Part shown: positions 35,622 to 41,818 of the stretch, piece after piece
How positions within the stretch are numbered: position 1 is the first letter of the stretch
Layout of the letters: every line of letters begins with the position of its first letter
Source: Paludibacteraceae bacterium
GTDB taxonomy: Bacteria; Bacteroidota; Bacteroidia; Bacteroidales; Paludibacteraceae
NCBI GenBank assembly: GCA_017480285.1
Contig: JAFVAX010000029.1
Coordinates: 1 to 42,525, forward strand
Reading direction: 5' to 3'
DNA length: 42,525 nucleotides
The notes under the pieces: model-generated
The model's database searches: none
What the model saw: the letters and a program-made list of their open reading frames with translations, nothing else
What the model was told of the DNA's origin: nothing
Translations under genes and position numbers: made by a program

Positions 35622-37241
35622 ATGAAAAAGTTTTTACCTTTTATTAAATCATTAGCCGTTATGGCAATGATTATTCTTATGCCTGTCAGTATGACGGCGC
35701 AAGTAACTTATGCTTCCGGAACCTGCGGTAAGGATGGCAGCAGTAATGTCAAGTGGAAAATTTCAGGTACAGGCGGTACAAACCTCACCCTTACTATCTA
35801 TGGGCAGGGCGAAATGGAAGACTATAATGGTTATCCATCCCAACCATGGCAGAAAGCATATACAAGTGATTACACTGTCAGACTTATGACCCGTGTAACA
35901 TCCGTTGTCGTTGAAGAAGGCATTACGACAATTGGCAGTTATTCTTTTGCAGGGCAAGATTATGTAACTAAAATAACACTTGGCGAAGATGTTCGTGAGA
36001 TTCATAATAATGCGATGTGTAGCAACGATATTTTGGAAACAGTATATTTTCCTGCTAACAATTATGTTACCGAAATCTCTGACTTGGGAATATTTCATAA
36101 CTGCCACAAATTGAGTCAATTGTATGGCAAGAATATTATTGACGGCGGTTTGTATTCTGCTGACGGTAAGATTTTATATGCCTTCCCACCGGCATACCCG
36201 GGCGGAGTGGCAAGAATAGCGGAAAGTTGCGAGGAATTGTGTATAAATAGTTTCAACAACAGCCAATTGAATACGATATATCTGCCTAAATTTCTATGGA
36301 ATATGGGATATGATGCGTTCTCATATTACACCGGTTTAACCGATATATATGCTGATATGGAGATAATGCCAACCTACCAACTCCGTATATTTTCACCACA
36401 GGATGGTTGGTCAAAGAGTCAAACGACCGTTCATGTGCATCACAGCACCTACGAGGCTTTCCTTGCCGATCCGGAATGGGAAGGGTTTAAGATTGTTGCC
36501 GATCTTGACCCTGATTTTGAAGGACAGTGCGGCGATAACATCAATTATAGCTTTGAGCCCTCAAACGGCACTCTTACTCTAACAGGTACCGGCGATATGT
36601 GGACTTTTACCTCTTCTAAACCTGCACCTTGGACAGGCTGGAGCAAGTGGGCTGACAAATACGATGTGGACATAAAAGAGCTGATCATAGGCGAAGGCAT
36701 TACATCAGTCAGCAATTCTGCATTCCTTTTCAATTACCATCTGAGTAAAGTTTCCTTCCCGAGTACCCTGCTCAGCATAGGCGGCGGAGCTTTTGAATGG
36801 TGCGATATACAAAGTGTAACCTTGCCCGCCAGCCTGCAAATGATAGGTGCTTCAGCATTCTATCGCAATGAAAATCTGTATTCCGTTGCTTTTGGCGAAA
36901 GCACCGATTTGCTCATTTATGAAGATGCTTTTAATATGACTTCCATACACGATATCTACGCACCTTGGACAGACCGCGGATACATACCGGCAGTGGCTGA
37001 AGCCACCTTCGGCGATATCGTCGCTAATCAAACCAAACTGCATATCAAATCAGGTACGCGCGACATCTATCTTAGTCGGAATGTATGGAAAGATATGATT
37101 ATCGTGGAAGATTTGGACGGCACTGTCATCGGTGAAGTAAGGATCGACCAAAAGAACGCCACAAAAATCATCCGTAACGGACAGGTTATCATCATCCGCG
37201 GCGAAGAAGAGTTCAATGTTATCGGCAAAGAAATAAAGTAA
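35622..37241 (+). CDS. BspA-type leucine-rich-repeat secreted protein
   Basis: 539 residues. The signal peptide is about 1-26 (AMIILMPVSMTAQ). LRR_5/BspA-type repeats occur at about 80-230 (VTSVVVEEGITTIGSYSFAG, ITLGEDVREIHNNAM, YLPKFLWNMGYDAFSY) and again at about 345-450 (ELIIGEGITSVSNSAFLFN, VSFPSTLLSIGGGAF, VTLPASLQMIGASAFYRN). The two blocks each follow a beta-rich lead-in that contains GxGxM(E/W) (GQGEMEDY, GTGDMWTF). The C-terminus (ATKIIRNGQVIIIRGEEEF then NVIGKEIK) resembles the short tail of both cassette third genes and probably serves T9SS export. BspA-like proteins bind host matrix or other cells in some species; here that is inference only. Confidence 0.9.
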   Translation: MKKFLPFIKSLAVMAMIILMPVSMTAQVTYASGTCGKDGSSNVKWKISGTGGTNLTLTIYGQGEMEDYNGYPSQPWQKAYTSDYTVRLMTRVTSVVVEEGITTIGSYSFAGQDYVTKITLGEDVREIHNNAMCSNDILETVYFPANNYVTEISDLGIFHNCHKLSQLYGKNIIDGGLYSADGKILYAFPPAYPGGVARIAESCEELCINSFNNSQLNTIYLPKFLWNMGYDAFSYYTGLTDIYADMEIMPTYQLRIFSPQDGWSKSQTTVHVHHSTYEAFLADPEWEGFKIVADLDPDFEGQCGDNINYSFEPSNGTLTLTGTGDMWTFTSSKPAPWTGWSKWADKYDVDIKELIIGEGITSVSNSAFLFNYHLSKVSFPSTLLSIGGGAFEWCDIQSVTLPASLQMIGASAFYRNENLYSVAFGESTDLLIYEDAFNMTSIHDIYAPWTDRGYIPAVAEATFGDIVANQTKLHIKSGTRDIYLSRNVWKDMIIVEDLDGTVIGEVRIDQKNATKIIRNGQVIIIRGEEEFNVIGKEIK

Positions 37242-37280
37242 TATATACTATCGTATATAGAAAAGCGAAAAATGCGATTT

Positions 37281-37340
37281 TATCTATTTTCGTATGCAAT
37301 TTGGCATAGTTATTGGCATATTTGCATACGAAAATAGATA
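37281..37340. other. Perfect 19-bp inverted repeat with 22-nt loop
   Basis: TATCTATTTTCGTATGCAA (37281-37299) and TTGCATACGAAAATAGATA (37322-37340). The loop contains TTGGCATA twice. It ends 17 bp before the ATG at 37358 and lies 40 bp after the LRR stop. There is no T-run, so it is more likely a regulatory operator or leader hairpin than a terminator. Confidence 0.75.
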
Positions 37341-37357
37341 TTATTGTGAAGAAGAGT

Positions 37358-37783
37358 ATGAAAAAAGTATTCCGACATATTCTGAAAACTGTCGCTTGGT
37401 TGTTGATTATAGTTGCCATATTGTTGGTTATTGCAGGTATCTTCTATGGATACACCGAATATAAAGCCTTCTATGAGCGACAAGACGAGTACTATGCACT
37501 TCAACCGCACCGGGAAGCACTTGAAAACAAGTTAGACAACCTCAAAGAACTCAAGCAAACGGCAGTTGAAACCAATAATGCTGATTCTATTGAACTTTCC
37601 GAACAGATTTCGCTGATTGCCAACTCCGAAGAATATATTAGTCTTTTTGGGCAACCCGAACCACCACGCGGTTTCTCGCTTGCTTGGTTGGTAAGTAATT
37701 TCGTTTTTATTCTTTCTTTGCTGCCACTAACGATAGGTATTGTTATCCTAATCGCTATTTTGAACAAGAAAAGTAAAAAATGA
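37358..37783 (+). CDS. Small protein with two transmembrane helices, function unknown
   Basis: 141 residues from the ATG at 37358; the frame extends upstream only through the palindrome. The first TM helix is about 10-33 (VAWLLIIVAILLVIAGIFYG) and the second about 110-136 (WLVSNFVFILSLLPLTIGIV). Between them is a charged helical segment (LENKLDNLKELKQTAVETNN), probably coiled coil and periplasmic or cytoplasmic depending on topology. The end is basic (NKKSKK). It follows the LRR gene in the same direction and converges on rpsO. I do not recognise a family. Confidence 0.75.
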   Translation: MKKVFRHILKTVAWLLIIVAILLVIAGIFYGYTEYKAFYERQDEYYALQPHREALENKLDNLKELKQTAVETNNADSIELSEQISLIANSEEYISLFGQPEPPRGFSLAWLVSNFVFILSLLPLTIGIVILIAILNKKSKK

Positions 37784-37786
37784 GAT

Positions 37787-37828
37787 GAGGCTGCCTAACC
37801 AAACTTGTTAGACAGCCTCGCCTCTTTT
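37787..37828. terminator. Bidirectional intrinsic terminator between 37783 and rpsO
   Basis: GAGGCTG-C-CTAAC, loop CAAACTT, GTTAG-A-CAGCCTC (37787-37819), then GCCTCTTTTGTTTT on the plus strand. On the minus strand a TCATTTTTTAC run follows the same stem. It fits the convergent gene ends. Confidence 0.85.
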
Positions 37829-37840
37829 GTTTTCTCGGAA

Positions 37841-38110
37841 TTACTTACGCAGACCGAGTTCTTTTACGATAGCACGATAGCGTTCGATGTCGCGCTCTTT
37901 CAAATAGTCAAGCATACGACGGCGTTTACCTACCAAGCGGGTGAGCGCACGCTCTGTACCAAAGTCTTTCTTATTGACTCTAAGGTGCTCTGTCAAATGT
38001 TGAATACGGAAAGTAAAGAGTGCTATCTGGCTTTCAGCACTACCGGTGTTTTTGGCATCTTTGCCATATTTAGCAAAGAGTTCTGCCTTCTTTTCAGATG
38101 TCAAATACAT
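37841..38110 (-). CDS. rpsO: 30S ribosomal protein S15
   Basis: 89 residues, the usual length for S15. I chose the ATG at 38110 (MYLTSEKKAELFAKYG); the frame extends further upstream but the family starts here. Conserved S15 positions are visible: GSAESQIALFTFRIQHLTEH, LRVNKKDFGTERALTRLVGK, RRRMLDYLKERD, and the C-terminal LGLRK. S15 binds the central domain of 16S rRNA early in 30S assembly. It is a monocistronic core gene with its own promoter and terminator, and so a good marker for taxonomic placement of the contig. Confidence 0.97.
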   Translation of the reverse strand: MYLTSEKKAELFAKYGKDAKNTGSAESQIALFTFRIQHLTEHLRVNKKDFGTERALTRLVGKRRRMLDYLKERDIERYRAIVKELGLRK

Positions 38111-38188
38111 GACTAAAAAAATTATTTGAGTGAAACAATAAGAACCATGTGCAATTTGGAAATCAACACATTGTTCCATTTAGCGTTG

Positions 38189-38220
38189 CAAATTTACAAT
38201 TTTTTTTTGAATTTTCCAAA
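38189..38220 (-). promoter_or_regulatory. Bacteroidota-type promoter of rpsO
   Basis: On the minus strand, TTTG (complement of 38217-38220), 20 nt, TAAATTTG (complement of 38189-38196). The leader to the ATG at 38110 is about 70 nt and could carry S15 autoregulation, but I cannot show a specific fold. Confidence 0.75.
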
Positions 38221-38252
38221 AAATGTTTTATTGTTTTAGTTTTGGTATCAAT

Positions 38253-38466
38253 TTATGGCACGAGCACTAATCTTAGGCCAATGAAATTGCTACTATAAGT
38301 CGGACTATAGCAATAACGATATGAGACTCTGTTTTTTGTTGCACCGGCGAAGAAGCATCCTCCGCGTACAACTCTGCTTACCGCACTTTGCGGACCGATA
38401 GGGTCGGTTTGTGGGGACGCTATATATGGTGCATACCAATCCTGACACCATTTATGGGGGTCAGAA
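38253..38466 (-). pseudogene. 3' remnant of a formylglycine-generating-enzyme-like (FGE-sulfatase domain) gene
   Basis: Reading the minus strand up to the TAA at 38253-38255 gives about 70 residues with the end signature of the FGE-sulfatase (SUMF1-like) domain: HKWCQDWYAPY (usual form VWEWCxDWY), RVVRGGCFFAGATKNRVSYR and GLRLVLVP. The homology begins close to 38460 and the expected upstream two-thirds of the domain are missing. In their place are the repeats of a transposable phage end. No start codon or promoter remains. The gene was probably cut by the prophage insertion; the rest should lie at the other prophage end, outside the window. Confidence 0.8.
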
Positions 38467-38467
38467 T

Positions 38468-38551
38468 GAAAAGTACAATTGCTTTGAGTGGGTGGTTTGA
38501 TTATTAGGGAGTTAGGAGATATGGGTTCAAAAAGAAAAGTACAATTTGCTT
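38468..38551 (+). repeat. Two 17/18-nt direct repeats at the prophage left end (candidate transposase sites)
   Basis: GAAAAGTACAATTGCTT (38468-38484) and GAAAAGTACAATTTGCTT (38534-38551), 66 bp apart. They are the sort of spaced subterminal sites that MuA-type transposases bind. A partial match, AAAAGTACAA, recurs at 40290-40299 near the repressor operators. Confidence 0.7.
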
Positions 38552-38581
38552 GGATTTGCTTGGATTGGACTGTGCAACAAC

Positions 38582-38604
38582 GGCGGCTTCGGTCGCCTTT
38601 TTTT
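38582..38604 (+). terminator. Rightward intrinsic terminator just inside the prophage end
   Basis: GGCGGC, UUCG-type loop TTCG, GTCGCC, then TTTTTTT (38598-38604). A 6-bp stem with one G-U pair. It would block host transcription entering the prophage. Confidence 0.8.
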
Positions 38605-38785
38605 GTGCCTTATTTGTGCATTACTTGGCACGGACTTGGCATCGGCTTGTACAGGGCTTTACAGGTCGTCAGAACGGCTCTCTGCTGGCGTGGTTATGGT
38701 TGGCGATTCGGTGAGTTCTAACTATGGCAACAATACGCACACATCAGACAAACAACGCGACACAACGACCAACCGCAAAACGCTG

Positions 38786-38814
38786 TTTAAGCGACATTTA
38801 AGCCGTGTTTAAGC
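38786..38814 (+). repeat. Three TTTAAGC boxes spaced exactly 11 bp
   Basis: TTTAAGC starts at 38786, 38797 and 38808. One box per helical turn suggests protein sites on one face of the DNA, such as for a phage or host factor. The protein is unknown. Confidence 0.55.
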
Positions 38815-39237
38815 GGTATTGATAGGACTTTGTTGCGGACATGGTTTATAGAGCGAGAAAAGGCGGCATTGACAAGCCAAGATTGACCGTTGCGGTCGTT
38901 GTTTGCGGGGCTGATTTTAGTCGTCAAGATTGGCTGCAGCACCCCACTTTTCGGGGTGGTTTTACTCCTTATATATTATATATGGATATGCCTGTCGGAG
39001 AAAAATCCTGATGGGCGTTTTTTTTGCCCTGTAAAAAGAAAAATACACGAGTTAGGGCGGAGTTAGGGCATAAAGTAGGGCATAAATGAGGGGGTTGAAA
39101 GGGGGGTATTACCAAAAAATCGGGCAAAAATGGCGTTTTTTGTGTTATTAACCTACCTTTATTCCACGATTGGCAGGGGTTTATTTCCTTGTTGTTGCAG
39201 GGTGTTTTTGTGGTAAGTGGTTATAATATAGTAATTT

Positions 39238-39270
39238 GCGCGTTTTTGGCATGAAAAAACGCGCTTTTTT
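39238..39270 (+). terminator. Intrinsic terminator, rightward
   Basis: GCGCGTTTTT (39238-39247) pairs with AAAAACGCGC (39255-39264) around a short loop, and TTTTTT follows. No gene is evident immediately upstream. Confidence 0.75.
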
Positions 39271-39330
39271 GTGTATTTGTGGAGTTTTAGGTGGGGGCTG
39301 AGGCTATATATTAGGTGCTGTATTGGACGA

Positions 39331-39354
39331 AAAAAAGCAGCCAAGATTGGCTGC
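39331..39354 (-). terminator. Intrinsic terminator of the phage repressor gene
   Basis: On the minus strand, GCAGCCAATCTTGGCTGC (complement of 39337-39354) followed by TTTTTT (complement of 39331-39336). It is 70 bp beyond the repressor stop at 39424. The same stem recurs at 41688-41705. Confidence 0.8.
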
Positions 39355-39423
39355 TGCGGTCGGTTGGTTGCGGTTGGGTTAGATAGAGGTCGCGCATAAA
39401 TGCGCTCGGCAAAGACGCTATGG

Positions 39424-40182
39424 TTACTCAAGGCGAATGACACCGATGACGAGGGCGATGCCGGTTATCTCGGATTTGGGTACGTCAAAGGGTGGATAGT
39501 TAGGGTTGTCGGAGACGAGGCGTAGGGCGTCGGCGGTTTCGCTTTGCATGAGGCGTTTGCAGAGTAGTCCTTGTTCGCGTGTGGCGATGACGTGGCATTT
39601 GTTCCACTGTATGAAGGAACTGTCGTGGAGTATGGTGCAGGCTACGACATCTCCGCTGTTATATTTAGGGTACATGCTTGATCCGCTGATTTCTATCATA
39701 AAGTCCACCCGGTTATAGCGGAACTTGGGTACGATGTAGTATTCTTTGACGTCGGCTTCTTGTATGGCAAAGGTGTCGTTACCAAAGCCTGCGACGGCTG
39801 TTGGTGTGACGAGCGGTATGAGTTTGGCGTCTGCAAGGGGCAAGTTGGCAGGTTGTTGCTCATTTTGAGCACTTGTAGTTGTCGGCACTGTCTCGGCACT
39901 GTCTCGGCTTGGCGTTGGCTTTTCGGATTTTTTTCCGATAGGTTTTCCGTTTGGTACATTTTGAGGTACATATCTATCACCTTCACCTGTCAATAACCAT
40001 ATACGGTTATACTTTGGAAACACAGCAAGAATGCGACTTATCAAGTCATCTTTGAACTTGATAGTTTTACCGCGCTGTATATCGTACAACTTACTTGCAG
40101 GGTAGTCTATCCGTTCGGAAAACTGTTTAACATCAAGCCCTAAATCACTCAAAATAGTCCTTAAAACCTCTTGTGTAGCCAT
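39424..40182 (-). CDS. Phage repressor: N-terminal HTH plus S24 (LexA/CI-type) autopeptidase
   Basis: 252 residues. Residues 1-65 are an HTH DNA-binding domain (LGLDVKQFSERIDYPASKLY). Residues 70-118 are a flexible Pro/Ser/Gln-rich linker. From 119 comes an S24 peptidase domain with catalytic Ser169 in SGSSMYP and Lys209 in LLCKRL. The probable self-cleavage bond is Ala131-Gly132 (TAVAGFG). It is the expected maintenance repressor of the prophage, inactivated by RecA-stimulated self-cleavage after DNA damage (family knowledge). It is transcribed leftward and divergently from the small gene at 40337, with inverted-repeat operators between. The host LexA alternative is unlikely because of the phage context and long linker. 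Confidence 0.92.
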   Translation of the reverse strand: MATQEVLRTILSDLGLDVKQFSERIDYPASKLYDIQRGKTIKFKDDLISRILAVFPKYNRIWLLTGEGDRYVPQNVPNGKPIGKKSEKPTPSRDSAETVPTTTSAQNEQQPANLPLADAKLIPLVTPTAVAGFGNDTFAIQEADVKEYYIVPKFRYNRVDFMIEISGSSMYPKYNSGDVVACTILHDSSFIQWNKCHVIATREQGLLCKRLMQSETADALRLVSDNPNYPPFDVPKSEITGIALVIGVIRLE

Positions 40183-40216
40183 AAAAAATCAAGTTTTTTG
40201 ATAAAAAGTTGGATTT

Positions 40217-40269
40217 TTTTCCGATTTTATTTTGTAGTTCGGAAAATTATCCGTATCTTTGCAGCGGAT
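40217..40269. promoter_or_regulatory. Early promoter with overlapping inverted-repeat operators
   Basis: The rightward promoter is TTTG (40231-40234), 19 nt, TATCTTTG (40254-40261). TTTTCCGA (40217-40224) and TCGGAAAA (40239-40246) form an inverted repeat around the -33 box. ATCCG (40249-40253) and CGGAT (40265-40269) form one around the -7 box. ATCAA-GTTTT-TTGAT near 40189 may be a third site on the repressor side. Confidence 0.7.
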
Positions 40270-40336
40270 TTCCAAATGTAAAGTGGCGACAAAAGTACAA
40301 AAAATAATTGAGATAAACAAGAAATTGGTTTCGAAA

Positions 40337-40561
40337 ATGGAAAATGCAAGCAGAAAGATATTAGTTCCTTCGGGTTTGAAGATGTTGATGCATCGTGAGC
40401 TGGGTTATAGTCGTCCGACGATAAACAGGGCTTTGGACGGTGCAGATGATACGCATGTGGCTCGTGAGATTAGGAGTTATGCTTTGGAGCATGGTGGTGC
40501 TGAGGTGGTGCCGGTGCGCTGGGAGCAGGTGGACGGTAAGACTTGGGTGAGAAAACAATAA
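40337..40561 (+). CDS. Small Ner/Cro-like DNA-binding protein
   Basis: 74 residues from the ATG at 40337. The open frame begins earlier but overlaps the -7 box, so earlier starts are excluded. The core LMHRELGYSRPTINRALDG then IRSYALEHGG looks like a helix-turn-helix of the XRE/Cro or Ner kind. It is the first gene of the rightward early operon, divergent from the S24 repressor, the place of ner in Mu. It probably tunes early transcription and repressor expression. Confidence 0.75.
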   Translation: MENASRKILVPSGLKMLMHRELGYSRPTINRALDGADDTHVAREIRSYALEHGGAEVVPVRWEQVDGKTWVRKQ

Positions 40562-40613
40562 TCATCAATTATAAACAACTTTAATACTGCGCTAACGGTT
40601 ACGGGCGAGAGAT

Positions 40614-40976
40614 ATGAAACAGATGACAGAACAAGAGTGCCGCAATTTTGTGTTAAGCGGTTTTATTCCGACAAGCAACGAGGATATTGCAGATATTCAG
40701 GATTGCTTTAATCATCAGAGTGTGGATTTTCAGATTGGTCTGCTGATAGACCCTGAGACTCACCAGAACGCTGAGCGTCTGATGCGTGCGTGTCTGCATT
40801 GCGAGCAGGATGTGAATGATATGGTTAAGTATGCGGCTGAGATTGCAAAGCGTCTGACTTTGCGCCGTCAATATACGGAGCATATTGCCCGGCTTGAGGC
40901 AAAGATACGCGATATGCGCGAGTTTATTGAGCAGACGGGGGAAGAGGATTTGCGATTTGGTGATTTTCTTAAGTAA
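40614..40976 (+). CDS. Early prophage protein, coiled-coil, function unknown
   Basis: 120 residues from the ATG at 40614. It is largely helical, with a predicted coiled coil near the C-terminus (YTEHIARLEAKIRDMREFIE). No family recognised. Its stop TAA (40974-40976) overlaps the ATG of the next frame at 40976, indicating translational coupling in one operon. Confidence 0.75.
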   Translation: MKQMTEQECRNFVLSGFIPTSNEDIADIQDCFNHQSVDFQIGLLIDPETHQNAERLMRACLHCEQDVNDMVKYAAEIAKRLTLRRQYTEHIARLEAKIRDMREFIEQTGEEDLRFGDFLK

Positions 40977-41161
40977 TGGAGGGCGGAGAAATGAAGATAT
41001 ATATTTTGGATTATCATTTCTTTGATAGCATTTCAAAGACAGAGATGTATTTCACCAGATACTACACCTCAAGGAAAAGTCTGAATGAGCGTATTAGAGG
41101 ATTTGCGAGTGCGATAAGTCCGATACACTATGAGGTAAAAGAAGTCGAAACAGAAAAGTAA
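40976..41161 (+). CDS. Small early prophage protein, function unknown
   Basis: 61 residues from the ATG at 40976, which overlaps the previous stop. A second in-frame ATG at 40991 follows a GGAGGGCGGAG purine run and may be the true start (56 residues, MKIYILDYHFFDS). It is rich in aromatic and charged residues, with no signal or TM segment. Not recognised. Confidence 0.6.
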   Translation: MEGGEMKIYILDYHFFDSISKTEMYFTRYYTSRKSLNERIRGFASAISPIHYEVKEVETEK

Positions 41162-41183
41162 TAACCAATAAAACGATAAGACA

Positions 41184-41444
41184 ATGGAAACAAAGTGTGT
41201 AAAAATGGAATTTGATTGTGTTCATGACCAAGCGGCGGGTACGATGACCTGCAAGTGGCTTGGCGGCAGGGTTCAGATTGTGGTTGATTGGAAGCACGAG
41301 TGCGGTGTGGTTTTGGTCAACGGCGATGTGAAGCGTCAGTTCAGCCTTGTGGGGCTGTCGGTTCAGGAGTTTATGCGCATCGAGGAGCAGACGGCTGAGG
41401 CAGCGGCGCAGTTGGCTGTGTTTAATCAGGAGGATGCGGCATAG
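41184..41444 (+). CDS. Small early prophage protein, function unknown
   Basis: 86 residues. Beta-rich N-terminal half (MTCKWLGGRVQIVVDW, GVVLVNGDVKRQFSLVG) and a helical acidic C-terminus (FMRIEEQTAEAAAQLAV). It starts 22 bp after the previous gene and lies in the same operon. No family recognised. Confidence 0.7.
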   Translation: METKCVKMEFDCVHDQAAGTMTCKWLGGRVQIVVDWKHECGVVLVNGDVKRQFSLVGLSVQEFMRIEEQTAEAAAQLAVFNQEDAA

Positions 41445-41480
41445 AAGCCGGTCGTTGAATAGGTTTAACTTAAATACGAT

Positions 41481-41645
41481 ATGATTATGGCAAAGACAAA
41501 GAAGGGTGTTATCCGTATAGGAGACACGATGGAGATTGAGGCGACAGAGGCAGAGGTTAGGAAGGCTGTTGCTGAGTTGCGCGGGCGTTCGCGCGATGAT
41601 AAGGAGCGCAAGGAGCGGAAGGCGGATCCGGCTAAGCCCGAATAG
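41481..41645 (+). CDS. Very small charged early prophage protein
   Basis: 54 residues from the ATG at 41481 (or 52 from 41487): MIMAKTKKGVIRIGDTMEIE then a helix rich in Arg, Lys and Glu (VRKAVAELRGRSRDDKERKE). The spacing and direction fit the early operon. The composition suggests nucleic-acid or protein binding but nothing specific can be said. Confidence 0.55.
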   Translation: MIMAKTKKGVIRIGDTMEIEATEAEVRKAVAELRGRSRDDKERKERKADPAKPE

Positions 41646-41687
41646 AATTCGGGCGGAATGGACGGAGGGCTACCACACCTACTTTGA

Positions 41688-41705
41688 GCAGCCAAGATTG
41701 GCTGC
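41688..41705 (+). other. Hairpin GCAGCCAAGATTGGCTGC inside the early operon
   Basis: The same 18-bp palindromic sequence as the repressor terminator stem at 39337-39354, but without a T-run on the plus strand. It lies in the 173-bp gap before the last gene and may act as an attenuator or RNA-processing site. Confidence 0.5.
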
Positions 41706-41818
41706 TGCGTTTAGGGCGAAAGCGGCAGTTGACAGCGCGGCGAGTAGCCACCCCTTGAACCGCAGAGGTTAGACCGGAGCGATACCGGCAAGGGGACTAA
41801 GAAATACACCATAGAATT

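Noticed and set aside
38546..38812. 88-residue plus-strand frame in the prophage end zone, and an overlapping 77-residue frame at 38488
   Set aside because: Both cross the terminator at 38582-38604, one begins with TTG, and neither has family motifs. Phage end zones are usually non-coding.
39159..39443. 94-residue minus-strand frame overlapping the repressor 3' end
   Set aside because: It overlaps the repressor gene in another frame and runs through the repressor terminator; no coding character.
40614..40976. Gam-like host-nuclease inhibitor of the prophage
   Set aside because: The position is early and the C-terminus is coiled-coil, but length and sequence give no specific Gam motif, so I left it unnamed.
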